This document shows, piece after piece, positions 25,787 to 33,685 of a stretch of DNA of 64,000 nt. The stretch's first letter is position 1, and every line of letters starts with the position of its first letter. The position numbers were made by a program, and so were the translations under genes. Source of the stretch: DATIYF01 sp035517775 (lineage in GTDB: Bacteria > Acidobacteriota > Terriglobia > Terriglobales > Acidobacteriaceae); the NCBI GenBank assembly GCA_035517775.1, contig DATIYF010000045.1, positions 62,001-126,000 on the forward strand, written 5' to 3'. The notes beneath the pieces were generated by a model. It was not told the DNA's origin. It did not search any database and saw only the letters and a list, made by a program, of their open reading frames with translations.

Positions 25787-27499
25787 ATGAAACGCTATGA
25801 AACGGATGTTCTGATCATCGGCGGCGGCGGCGCCGCCACTGCCGCCACCATCAGCGCTCACGAAAGCGGTGCGCGCACCATGATGGCCGTGAAAGGCCAG
25901 TTCGGTGTCGCCGGCAAGCGCGGCGCCGGCGCAACCTCCAACCCGCTGGGTGATTTCTGGACCATGCGTACCGTCGGCCCCAAGGGCGGTTTCATCAATC
26001 CCCCGGAGCTCGTCCTGCGCGACATGCTGCAGGCCGGCCTGGGCATGGCCGACCCGGATCTGTGCCGTCTCTGGGTGGAAGAAGTCGGCGCCGCAATCCA
26101 GCGCCTGGAGGAAATGGGCCTCAAGCTCAAAAGCAAATTCTTCGCCACCATGCCCGCCGATGAAAAAGACGGCACCAACAATATCGTCAACACCCAGAAA
26201 GCCATCATCGAAGGCACCAACACCCAGGTGGTTCAGCGCGCCAACATTGTTGACCTCATCGTCGAGAACGGCCGTTGCCTCGGCGCCGTCGGCATTGACG
26301 ATAACGGCGAGCCCCTGCTCTTCGAGGCCGGCGCCGTGGTTCTGGCCGCGGGCGGCGTCGGCCAGCTTTTTCTCTACAGCTTCAATCCTGCCGGCAACAC
26401 CGGCGATGCCTACGCCATGGCCCTGCGCGCCGGCGCCGAGCTATTCAACATGGAGTTCATGCAGCAAGGCCTGGCCACCACCTGGCCCGCTCAGGCCATG
26501 GTCATGCTCTACGACATGGATAAGCCCTATCGCCTGGTCAATGCCCACGGCAAGGCTTTCGTCGAGGATTATCTTCCTCCGGGCGTCAGCCTCGCCGATG
26601 TTTCCAAGGTCAAGGCCATCCATTGGCCGGTAAGCGGCCGCGATGCCACCATCCATCTCGATCGCGCCATCAAAGGCGAAGTCCTCAAGGGGAATGCCAC
26701 CGCTCATGACGGAGTCTTCCTCGATCTTTCTGAAGCTAAGCGCGGCTTCGAGCCGGGACTGTTCGAGCCTTTCATGCTCTCGCGCGGAATTGACGTGCGC
26801 CGTGACCTGGTGCAGATCCAGAACCATCACCACACCAGCAACGGCGGCCTGCGCATTGATCGCGATGCCCAGACCAACATCACCGGCCTCTTCGCCGCCG
26901 GCGAGGCCGCCGGCTGGCAGGGCGCCGATCGCCTGGGCGGCACCATGCTCAGCGGCTCGCAGGTTTTCGGCTGGCGCGCCGGCGCCAAGGCCGCGCAGGT
27001 CGCCGCCGCTAAGCCCGGCGCAAATGTTCCAGATTCAGCAGCCGATCCCGTCGCCGAACGAGCCGCCAGGTTCTCTCAGGCGGCGGGCGATCAAACTCCC
27101 ATGGCCCTGCGCGCCCGCCTGCAGCGCGCCATGTGGGAGACCTTGCTGGTCGAAAAAGACGCCGAGTCTCTCTGCCGCGCCAAACGCCACGTGGAGGAGC
27201 AGCGCGGCCTTCTCGCCCATCGTCTCCGCATCGCCGAGCCTCTCGATCTGGCCCTGGCCTTCGAACATCGCAATCTGCTCGATGTCGCCGAGGCCATCAT
27301 CGCCGCCGCCGCCCTGCGCACCGAAAGCCGCGGCAGCCACTATCGCAGCGACTATCCCCAGCGCAACGACCAGCAGTGGCTCACCAACATTTTCATCACC
27401 GGAACCAACGGCTCCCTCTCCCTGCGCAAGCTGTGGGTGGCGGCCGAAGCCGGCTGGGTGGATCAGCCCGGCGATATTCGCATCAAACCCTGGGGCTGA
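25787..27499 (+). CDS. Fumarate-reductase/SdhA-type FAD oxidoreductase
   Basis: This 570-residue flavoprotein begins with the dinucleotide-binding VLIIGGGGAATAA, followed by the FAD domain to VVLAAGG, a substrate-capping domain, and HHHTSNGGLRID...GLFAAGEAAGW typical of the SdhA/FrdA/NadB family. The C-terminal helical domain (from about residue 450) is present. No iron-sulfur or membrane partner genes are adjacent, so it is not the respiratory complex; a soluble dehydrogenase, oxidase or enoate reductase is more likely. It follows the UbiD-type gene by 41 bases. Confidence 0.88.
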   Translation: MKRYETDVLIIGGGGAATAATISAHESGARTMMAVKGQFGVAGKRGAGATSNPLGDFWTMRTVGPKGGFINPPELVLRDMLQAGLGMADPDLCRLWVEEVGAAIQRLEEMGLKLKSKFFATMPADEKDGTNNIVNTQKAIIEGTNTQVVQRANIVDLIVENGRCLGAVGIDDNGEPLLFEAGAVVLAAGGVGQLFLYSFNPAGNTGDAYAMALRAGAELFNMEFMQQGLATTWPAQAMVMLYDMDKPYRLVNAHGKAFVEDYLPPGVSLADVSKVKAIHWPVSGRDATIHLDRAIKGEVLKGNATAHDGVFLDLSEAKRGFEPGLFEPFMLSRGIDVRRDLVQIQNHHHTSNGGLRIDRDAQTNITGLFAAGEAAGWQGADRLGGTMLSGSQVFGWRAGAKAAQVAAAKPGANVPDSAADPVAERAARFSQAAGDQTPMALRARLQRAMWETLLVEKDAESLCRAKRHVEEQRGLLAHRLRIAEPLDLALAFEHRNLLDVAEAIIAAAALRTESRGSHYRSDYPQRNDQQWLTNIFITGTNGSLSLRKLWVAAEAGWVDQPGDIRIKPWG

Positions 27500-27572
27500 G
27501 AACGTCCGTGAAAAATCTGTCGGGAAAACCCTCACCTCTCACTAGCTGTCGGCTCGCAACCAAGGAGTAAAC

Positions 27573-28712
27573 TTGCCAACCATGTCTCCTCCGCTCACCA
27601 ATCGCAACTACGCTTCCGAAGGCGCCGCAGCCGGCGCCCGCACCCTGGAAATGAGGCCCACTCCAGTTCCAGCGAACGCGCCGCAGGCGCGCCGCAGTGC
27701 CGGAGGGCGCATTCCGCCCAAGATCAAAGTGCGCGGCCCGAAATTTCTGGCCGAGGCCTATGGTCTTGCCGATAATCCCTTCGGAGTCACGCCCGACACC
27801 CGTTACTTGTATGAAAGCAAGACCCACGCCGAGGCCAAGGCGTCTCTGTTGGTGGGCATCGAATGTTCCGTCGGCTTTCAGGCCCTCATCGCGCCCCCCG
27901 GCATGGGCAAGACCACCATGCTGTTCAGCATTCTGGAGCAGTTTGATAAGGCGGCCCGCACCGCATTTCTGTTTCAGACGCAAGGCACTCCGCGCGATTT
28001 TCTCCGCTACCTGATTCACGAATTGGGCGGGACCGCGGAAGATACCGACTGGATGAACCTGCAGGATACGATCAACCAGTTGCTGCTGCGCGAGCGCCGC
28101 GCCGGCAGGCGTACCATCGTGATCGTTGACGAGGCTCAGGCCCTGTCTGCTCCCGTTCTCGAAACTTTGCGTTTGTTATCGAACTTCGAGACCTCTACCG
28201 AAAAACTTCTGCACATCATTCTTGCCGGCCAGCCGCAATTGGCCCAGACTCTGGCCAATCCCGACGCCGCCCAGCTTTCCCAGCGCATCTGCATGGTCAC
28301 CACCCTGGCGCCCTTCAGCCTGGTAGATACCGCCCGCTACATCGAGCACCGCTTGCGCGTCGCCGGATACGAGGGGCCGCCGCTGTTTGCTCCCGCCGTC
28401 ATCGCCGCCATTTGGAAGCGCAGCGGCGGCATTCCCCGCGAAATCAACAAGCTCTGCTTCAATTCCCTGCTGCTGGCACGGGCCATGATGCAGCGCCAGG
28501 TCAACTCCAGCATTCTGCGCGAGGTCACCAATGATCTGGACCTGAACCGCGCCCGCCCGCAAGGTCCGGCGCGCATCAGCCAGATTCTCGGCAATCAGGG
28601 CAGCATCGGCAGCAACGACGCTCTCGAGCAGCTGGCCGCCAGCATTGACCGCCTTTGCGAGGGAGGCTTCGCCTCTTCCGCTCCTCCTTCGCGCCGCCGC
28701 CGCAAAGCTTAG
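27573..28712 (+). CDS. ExeA/GspA-like AAA ATPase
   Basis: This 379-residue ATPase has a disordered Pro/Ala/Arg-rich N-terminus (1-55), the ExeA hallmark GLADNPFGVTPDTRYLYES (about 64-82), Walker A APPGMGKTT near 106-114 and Walker B VIVDEAQAL near 182-190. Similar ATPases occur in type II secretion (GspA) and in exosortase-associated polysaccharide loci. GGAG at 27564-27567 favours TTG 27573; ATG 27582 is an alternative. It has no PG-binding or membrane domain and no secretin gene nearby. It is the last gene before a strong terminator and may serve the polysaccharide cluster rather than the preceding metabolic genes. Confidence 0.85.
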   Translation: MPTMSPPLTNRNYASEGAAAGARTLEMRPTPVPANAPQARRSAGGRIPPKIKVRGPKFLAEAYGLADNPFGVTPDTRYLYESKTHAEAKASLLVGIECSVGFQALIAPPGMGKTTMLFSILEQFDKAARTAFLFQTQGTPRDFLRYLIHELGGTAEDTDWMNLQDTINQLLLRERRAGRRTIVIVDEAQALSAPVLETLRLLSNFETSTEKLLHIILAGQPQLAQTLANPDAAQLSQRICMVTTLAPFSLVDTARYIEHRLRVAGYEGPPLFAPAVIAAIWKRSGGIPREINKLCFNSLLLARAMMQRQVNSSILREVTNDLDLNRARPQGPARISQILGNQGSIGSNDALEQLAASIDRLCEGGFASSAPPSRRRRKA

Positions 28713-28789
28713 CCCTGCTTCGCTGACTGCCCGTTCATCCCTGCGGTCCGCCTTCCCCGCTGGTTCTCTGAAAATAAAGTCGCCCGCTG

Positions 28790-28819
28790 ATCCCGGAGGA
28801 ACCCTCCGGGATTTTTTTT
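28790..28819 (+). terminator. Intrinsic terminator
   Basis: A perfect ten-bp stem (ATCCCGGAGG, loop AAC, CCTCCGGGAT) is followed by an uninterrupted T-run to 28819. It lies 77 bases after the ExeA-like gene and should end the long operon that begins at 16868. Confidence 0.9.
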
Positions 28820-28849
28820 GCCCCAAAAAACCGGCCGGTTGGAATCGGC

Positions 28850-28975
28850 TCTTCCGTGCCTCCGTGTCTCCCTGGTCAAGGCCTTTCCTCTGCGCCCTCC
28901 GTGGTTGAGTTTTTCCTTCCTGCCCTTCGTGCCCTTCGTGGTTAAAAGCCGTGCCTCCGTGGTTGAACGCTCTTC
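28850..28975. repeat. Degenerate CCTCCGTG/CCCTTCGTG intergenic repeat
   Basis: Short units such as CCTCCGTG, CCCTTCGTG (twice in a row near 28922-28940) and TGGTTAAAA/TGGTTGAAC recur at 9-12-base spacing. The same sequence type occurs near 33340 and 60150. With the terminator it fills the 302-base gap 28713-29014; no gene is apparent in that gap. Confidence 0.65.
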
Positions 28976-29014
28976 CTCGCCCATCCGCGTTTACAATAAC
29001 CACATAGGCCGCCC

Positions 29015-29608
29015 ATGCCCGATCCTCTCTATCTCAGCCTGTGGTTTCGCGGCAGCGAAACCGAAGACCTCCTCACCCACGCGCTCGCGGTAATGACCCA
29101 GTTCCCTTTCTCTGCCTCGCGGCCCGGCATCACTTACCTCGCTCTTCACCCGGTTTCCTGGGAAGAGCCAACCATCCTCGAGCGCCGCTTCGACCCCGGA
29201 GTCCCTCCCGAAGAAGCCGTCCAGGCCGCCTCCGATCTCCTGCACGACGACTATGCCTATGTTTTCGAGGCCTCCTGGGACCTTTGGACTCCCTCCCAAG
29301 CCGGCCCGCAGTGGGCCCTTCGGCCGGTGCCGGTAAAGTTCGTCGTGCGCGGCCCTGAATTCGAGCAGAACGAATCGGAAACCCAGGGCAACATTGAGAT
29401 CGAGTTCGGTCTTGACACCCCATTCCTTCACGAGGAGATGCACCTCACACCCGATGCCGAAGCGGGAGTGCGGGACAACGTGCAGAAATTGGTCGAGCTC
29501 ACCATTCGCCTGGAGAAAAACTCCGGCGCGACGGCCCGCCTTTTGTGGTCTGAATCCGAGGAAAATCTGGCGCAAAAACTCATCTCCAGACTGCAGAAAA
29601 TTCAGTAA
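29015..29608 (+). CDS. Hypothetical protein
   Basis: The 197-residue acidic protein (MPDPLYLSLWFRGSE...) has no signal peptide, membrane segment or motif I recognise. It is rich in Glu, Pro and aromatic residues in the first two thirds and ends in a helical, charged segment (ENLAQKLISRLQKIQ). Regular codon use and an isolated position behind a terminator support a real gene with its own promoter, although none is obvious. Function unknown. Confidence 0.7.
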   Translation: MPDPLYLSLWFRGSETEDLLTHALAVMTQFPFSASRPGITYLALHPVSWEEPTILERRFDPGVPPEEAVQAASDLLHDDYAYVFEASWDLWTPSQAGPQWALRPVPVKFVVRGPEFEQNESETQGNIEIEFGLDTPFLHEEMHLTPDAEAGVRDNVQKLVELTIRLEKNSGATARLLWSESEENLAQKLISRLQKIQ

Positions 29609-29806
29609 ATAGATTCCTGAGGGCGACCTACAGCCCCCTCCGCCACAAACTCCGAATATCCCTTAGAGACTTATACATCAACAACTTACACGCCATCTGT
29701 TTAGAAACCTCACGTCCCCTTCCACCATCAAAAAACGATGAAGCCATAGCCGAAGAAATCTTTGGGTGAGGAGCACGCTGCGCCTCCCCGGAAGCGAGGT
29801 GAGCTG

Positions 29807-30550
29807 ATGTTCGATGACGTTCTTCTGGAGCATGCTCACGGCATACAGAACCGCCGCGGCATGAGCGCGTTCATGTCGTTTACCTTGGAAGCTGCCATTG
29901 TGGCCATGGTGATCATTATTCCGTTGATGATCACTCAAACGCTGCCCGTGCCCGAACTGAGCACCATGTTGGTAGCCCCTCCCCCGCCCGCGCCGCCACC
30001 GCCGCCCGCTGCCGCCACCCAGGCCACGCGTCCCCCGGTGGTCAAGACCACTACCACGCAGTTAGACGCGCTGCGCACGCCCACGAAAATTCCCCAAACC
30101 ATCAACACCGCGCCTGAGCCCGCCAACCCTGCGCCGCCCAGTGAAGTAGCCGGCGTTCCCGGCGGAGTTGCCGGCGGCGTCGAAGGGGGAACTCCCGGAG
30201 GCGTTCTGGGCGGTATTTTGAATTCAGGCACCGCCCCGCCGCCGCCCAAGCTTGAGCGCGTGAAGGTCTCGCAGGGCGTAACCCAGGGCTTGCTCATTCA
30301 CAAGGTTGAGCCCCAGTATCCGGCCATCGCCCGCCAGGCCCGGATTCAGGGCACCGTGGTTCTGAATGCAATCATCTCCAGGCAGGGCCAGATTCAGAAC
30401 CTCAAAGTGATCAGTGGCAGCCCCATGCTGGTGCCCGCCGCCATTCAGGCCGTAAAGCAGTGGCGCTACAAGCCCTATGTGCTGAATGGAAATCCGGTCG
30501 AAGTGGAAACCAGCGTGACCGTGAACTTCAACCTCTCCAACATGGGCTGA
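29807..30550 (+). CDS. TonB-family energy transducer
   Basis: ATG 29807, preceded by GAGGTGA, gives 247 residues; an in-frame TTG at 29762 is less likely. A single membrane helix (about 30-47, AIVAMVIIIPLMI), a Pro-rich periplasmic linker with long Pro runs (about 57-70), a Gly/Val-rich stretch, and a C-terminal TonB fold (VEPQYPAIARQARIQGTVVL...VKQWRYKPYVLNG) are visible. It would couple inner-membrane proton motive force to outer-membrane receptors. No exbB/exbD or receptor genes are adjacent. The 198-base gap before it is relatively AT-rich but shows no convincing promoter. Confidence 0.9.
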   Translation: MFDDVLLEHAHGIQNRRGMSAFMSFTLEAAIVAMVIIIPLMITQTLPVPELSTMLVAPPPPAPPPPPAAATQATRPPVVKTTTTQLDALRTPTKIPQTINTAPEPANPAPPSEVAGVPGGVAGGVEGGTPGGVLGGILNSGTAPPPPKLERVKVSQGVTQGLLIHKVEPQYPAIARQARIQGTVVLNAIISRQGQIQNLKVISGSPMLVPAAIQAVKQWRYKPYVLNGNPVEVETSVTVNFNLSNMG

Positions 30551-30567
30551 GCGGCTTCCTGCCCGGT

Positions 30568-30600
30568 GGCAACTTAGTTGACTCAGTCAACTAAGTTGCC
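30568..30600. promoter_or_regulatory. Perfect 33-bp palindrome, probable MarR operator
   Basis: GGCAACTTAGTTGACT (30568-30583) and AGTCAACTAAGTTGCC (30585-30600) are exact reverse complements around a single C. It lies 12 bases before the GTG of the MarR-GNAT gene and 17 bases after the tonB stop. MarR proteins bind such near-palindromes, often their own, so autoregulation is likely. As RNA it could also form a hairpin at the end of the tonB transcript, but no T-run follows. Confidence 0.7.
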
Positions 30601-30612
30601 TAAACTCTGGAC

Positions 30613-31623
30613 GTGGCAGCCCCGGCTTCAGTTTCGGCGCGTTCCATCCACGCCGTTCGCCGTTTCAATCGCTTCTACACCCGCCAAATTGGCGTGCTGC
30701 AGGAACATTTGCTCCGCAGTCAGTTTTCCCTGACTGAGGTGCGGGTGCTCTACGAATTGGCCCATCATGAGCGCCTGACGGCCGGAGCGTTATGCCATGA
30801 GCTGGGCCTCGACCCCGGCTATCTCAGCCGCATGCTGCAGAATTTCCAAAGGCATGGCTGGGTCAGGGCCCTGCCTTCGCTCGCCGATCGCCGTCGAATC
30901 CTGCTTGCCCTCAGCCCCAGCGGACGCAAGGTTTTCGATCCCCTCGACCGGCGCTCCAGCGCAGAAGTGGCCGCCATGCTGGCAAAGCTTTCTTCTTCCC
31001 GGCAACAAGTCTTGGTCGCAGCCATGCGCAAAATCGAAGGCATCCTGCGCCCGCCTGCGCCTTTGGGTGAAAAGCACTCGCCCGGCAGGCCCGCGGGGCC
31101 TTCGCCGGGGCCGCGGGGAGAGGCAGCTCAGCCCGGACCGGTGCCCTATATTCTCCGCCGGCACCGGCCGGGCGACATGGGCTGGGTAGTGCAGCGCCAC
31201 GGCGAAATTTATGCCCGGGAGTATCACTACGACGAGCGTTTCGAAGCCCTGGTCGCGGAGATCGTGGCTGCCTTCATTCGCCATTTTGACCCCAGGCGCG
31301 AGCGTTGCTGGATTGCCGAGAGAAACGGCGAGCGCGCCGGCTCAATTTTCCTGGTAAAGAAAACTAAGACCGTGGCCAAACTGCGGCTGTTGCTGGTCGA
31401 GCCCAGTGCCCGCGGGCTGGGAATCGGAAGCCGGCTGGTTTCCCAGTGCGTCAGCTTCGCGCGCGAGTGCGGGTATCGCAGAGTCGTCCTGTGGACTCAA
31501 AGTGAACTGCCCGCCGCCCGTCATCTCTATCAGCAGGCCGGCTTCAGGCGCGCGCGGCAAAAGCCGCATCGCAGTTGGGGCCGCAAAGACCTGGTCGCCG
31601 AGACCTGGGAACTGAAACTCTGA
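30613..31623 (+). CDS. MarR-GNAT fusion regulator/acetyltransferase
   Basis: This 336-residue protein joins a MarR-type winged helix (about 10-145; LTEVRVLYEL, LGLDPGYLSRMLQNF as recognition helix, LADRRRILLALSPSG as wing) through a Pro/Gly linker (about 150-178) to a GNAT domain (about 180-336; LLLVEPSARGLGIGSRLV is the acetyl-CoA motif A). Fusions of this type are known but their substrates mostly are not. Starting at GTG 30613 leaves a 33-bp palindrome immediately upstream. The protein could sense a small molecule through the MarR domain and acetylate it. Confidence 0.9.
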   Translation: MAAPASVSARSIHAVRRFNRFYTRQIGVLQEHLLRSQFSLTEVRVLYELAHHERLTAGALCHELGLDPGYLSRMLQNFQRHGWVRALPSLADRRRILLALSPSGRKVFDPLDRRSSAEVAAMLAKLSSSRQQVLVAAMRKIEGILRPPAPLGEKHSPGRPAGPSPGPRGEAAQPGPVPYILRRHRPGDMGWVVQRHGEIYAREYHYDERFEALVAEIVAAFIRHFDPRRERCWIAERNGERAGSIFLVKKTKTVAKLRLLLVEPSARGLGIGSRLVSQCVSFARECGYRRVVLWTQSELPAARHLYQQAGFRRARQKPHRSWGRKDLVAETWELKL

Positions 31624-31712
31624 GCCGCCGCCTGCGGTGGCTTCCCGGTGTGATCTGGTGGCGCTGTTACCTCCGTCCCGGACCTGGCGCACGAAATTTT
31701 TCAAAAAAATAC

Positions 31713-31740
31713 TTGCGTCTGTGGAAATTTCCCGTATTCT
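31713..31740 (+). promoter_or_regulatory. Possible sigma-70 promoter before small ORF/permease
   Basis: TTGCGT (31713-31718) and TATTCT (31735-31740) are 16 bases apart, each matching the consensus at four of six positions. The surroundings are AT-richer than the rest of the region (GAAATTTTTCAAAAAAAT just upstream). Transcription would begin near 31747, about 18 bases before the small ORF. Confidence 0.35.
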
Positions 31741-31764
31741 GCGATTGCGAAGTAACTTCGCCCA

Positions 31765-31881
31765 ATGCCCGGAAAACTGCTCGTACCGGGAGCCTCGACG
31801 GCAGGTTTGGTCAAAGCAGAAGACGAGGCGGTGAAAGTGATTCGCTCCGAGGAGGAAGCCGTCGAAATTGTCCACAGCTAG
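31765..31881 (+). CDS. Possible 38-residue small ORF overlapping the permease start
   Basis: ATG 31765 to TAG 31879-31881 encodes MPGKLLVPGASTAG followed by a Glu/Val-rich tail ending EEAVEIVHS. It overlaps the TTG start of the permease at 31868 by 14 bases in another frame. The permease's ribosome-site-like GAGGAGG lies inside it, so translation of this ORF could control access to that site. No homolog is recognised, and no convincing Shine-Dalgarno precedes ATG 31765. Confidence 0.3.
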   Translation: MPGKLLVPGASTAGLVKAEDEAVKVIRSEEEAVEIVHS

Positions 31882-33265
31882 CGCCCCGCGTCAGGCACTC
31901 CAGCCCCCCACCGCCATCCCCAGCCGGAAAAAATCGGTTCGCCTTACCCTGTGGCCCCTGGTCGCTGCGACCTTCTTTATGGTCTCCGGTGGCACCTACG
32001 GCATCGAGGATATCGTGCACGGCGCCGGGTACGGCCGGGCCATTCTGTTTCTCGCTCTGACGCCCATTCTCTGGAGCCTGCCCGCCGCCTTCATGATCGG
32101 CGAGCTTTCCAGCGCCCTGCCCCACGAAGGCGGCTACTACTCCTGGGTGCGGCGCGCCATGGGCAACTTCTGGGGATTCCAGGAAGCCTGGCTCTCGCTG
32201 GCCGCCTCCATCTTCGACATGGCGATCTACCCCACCCTCTTCGTGCTCTACCTGACCCGCCTTTTCCCCTGGTTCAATCAGGGGCATCGCGGCTGGATGG
32301 TCGGCCTGGCGGTGGTCACCGCCTGCGTGGTTCTCAATATCGCCGGGGTGAAGGTGGTTTCCACCACCTCGCTCTGGCTGTTCTTTCTGCTCTCGGCGCC
32401 CTTTGCGCTGATCGTAGTGCTTTCGCCCTTCAAGTACGCGGGCCTGCTGCACGCGGTCACCACGCCCACCACCTCCAAGGTGGATATCATCGGCGGCCTG
32501 CTCATCTGCATGTGGAACTACATGGGCTGGGACAACGCCTCGACCATCGCTACCGAAGTCGAGCGCCCGCAGCGCACCTACCCGCGGGCCATGGTGGCGG
32601 CCGTCGTTCTGGTGACCCTCACCTACGTGGTTCCGGTCGCGGCCGTCTGGATGACCGGGCTGCCCGCCGGCGCCTGGGAAACCGGCTCCTGGGCGGATAT
32701 CGCCGGCCTGCTGGGCGGCCCGCTGCTGCGCATCGGCCTGGTGCTGGGCGGCATGATGAGCGCCTTCGGCATGTTCAACGCCCTGGTGATGAGCTACTCG
32801 CGCCTGCCTCTGGCCATGGCGCAGGATGGCATGCTGCCGCGCGTCTTCGCCCGCCTGAATGGCCGCCGGGCGCCCTGGGTTGCGATTCTTGCCCTCGCTC
32901 TCGGCTGGGCCATGTGCCTGGGCCTCGGCTTCGAGCGCCTGGTGACCATTGATATCCTGCTCTATGGCGCCAGCCTTACCCTGGAATTCGTCGCGCTGGT
33001 CTTTCTGCGCTTCCGCGAGCCGCAACTGGCGCGGCCCTTCCGCGTGCCCGGCGGAATCGTGGGCGCGATTGCGATCGGCATCCCTCCTGTCTTGTTGTTG
33101 GGCTTTGACCTGGTTCGCAGCGAGACCGAGTATGTCCTGGGCATGAGCTCATTCAAATTTGGCATGATCCTCATCGCCGCCGGCGCCGTGGTCTATTTCC
33201 TGAACCACGCCCTCAAACCGCAAGGCTGGACGGTTGCAAAGGAGAAGCCCCAACCGGCAGCCTGA
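31868..33265 (+). CDS. APC-superfamily amino acid/polyamine permease
   Basis: This 465-residue protein has about 12 membrane helices and the APC N-terminal signature FFMVSGGTYGIEDIVHGAG, followed by ELSSALPHEGGYYSWV and IATEVERPQRTYPRA, which is typical of amino acid permeases of the AGT/putrescine type. It would import amino acids or polyamines at the inner membrane. TTG 31868 is the first usable start, with GAGGAGG upstream at 12 bases or so. No catabolic genes accompany it, so the substrate cannot be inferred. Confidence 0.88.
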   Translation: MSTASAPRQALQPPTAIPSRKKSVRLTLWPLVAATFFMVSGGTYGIEDIVHGAGYGRAILFLALTPILWSLPAAFMIGELSSALPHEGGYYSWVRRAMGNFWGFQEAWLSLAASIFDMAIYPTLFVLYLTRLFPWFNQGHRGWMVGLAVVTACVVLNIAGVKVVSTTSLWLFFLLSAPFALIVVLSPFKYAGLLHAVTTPTTSKVDIIGGLLICMWNYMGWDNASTIATEVERPQRTYPRAMVAAVVLVTLTYVVPVAAVWMTGLPAGAWETGSWADIAGLLGGPLLRIGLVLGGMMSAFGMFNALVMSYSRLPLAMAQDGMLPRVFARLNGRRAPWVAILALALGWAMCLGLGFERLVTIDILLYGASLTLEFVALVFLRFREPQLARPFRVPGGIVGAIAIGIPPVLLLGFDLVRSETEYVLGMSSFKFGMILIAAGAVVYFLNHALKPQGWTVAKEKPQPAA

Positions 33266-33577
33266 TCGCTGCCGCCTGCTACCACGGGTAAGCGTTAGTC
33301 TTGCTCCCCCGGCAGGCGAACCATGCGGAGCCGCCTCTGCGCCTCTGTCTCCGTGGAAGCGTGGCGCTTTCAGGGCCACCAACGAGCAGCCCCCAGGCCA
33401 GCCCGCGCCGATCAGGCGCAACCTCCAATGCGGTGGCATTGCGCCTTGCGGGCGCGGCCACATTGATCAGGCGATCATGCAGGCGGCTAAAGCCGCCTGC
33501 TTCCCCCGCGGCCGGAAAGCTGCACGCTTCCACGTTCGGTCTGGGGTTTCGGTCTGGGGTTGTTGTAAAGTAAGGGC
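33266..33577. other. Non-coding gap with several palindromes
   Basis: This stretch contains a TCTGCGCCTCTGTCTCCGTG repeat segment near 33339, a nested inverted repeat around CAATGCGGTGGCATTG (near 33425), the GCAGGCGGCTAAAGCCGCCTGC hairpin (33479-33500) and a direct repeat GGTCTGGGGTT about 12 bases apart near 33538. I see no credible gene. Confidence 0.6.
33479..33500. repeat. REP-like palindrome
   Basis: GCAGGCGGCT and AGCCGCCTGC pair perfectly around AA. Short GC-rich palindromes of the form GGCGGCTnAAGCCGCC are often dispersed in acidobacterial and proteobacterial intergenic DNA. A related stem (GGCGGCT/AGCCGCC) lies at 62587-62613. Confidence 0.55.
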
Positions 33578-33685
33578 GTGACGAAGCGCAAATCCAAGGG
33601 CGTGTACATGTTGAGGCGCTTTGCGGGCGTGAGCGCCGTGGAAGCCCGCAGCCGAAATCCCGAGCGCAGCGAGGGAACCCGGTGA
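33578..33685 (+). CDS. 35-codon ORF duplicating the start of the HspR-like gene
   Basis: GTG 33578 opens VTKRKSKGVYM, nearly identical to the VTKRKSKGAYM start of the next gene; 29 of the first 33 bases match, and two of the three differing codons are synonymous. The ORF ends at TGA 33683-33685, overlapping the GTG of the regulator. It is either a truncated duplicate or a leader ORF that couples translation to the regulator. Confidence 0.4.
   Translation: MTKRKSKGVYMLRRFAGVSAVEARSRNPERSEGTR

Noticed and set aside
31811..33025. Long minus strand open frame (about 404 codons) opposite the APC permease
   Set aside because: The translation is rich in His, Gln, Gly and Glu with low complexity, typical of a shadow of a membrane protein gene; the plus frame has clear APC motifs.
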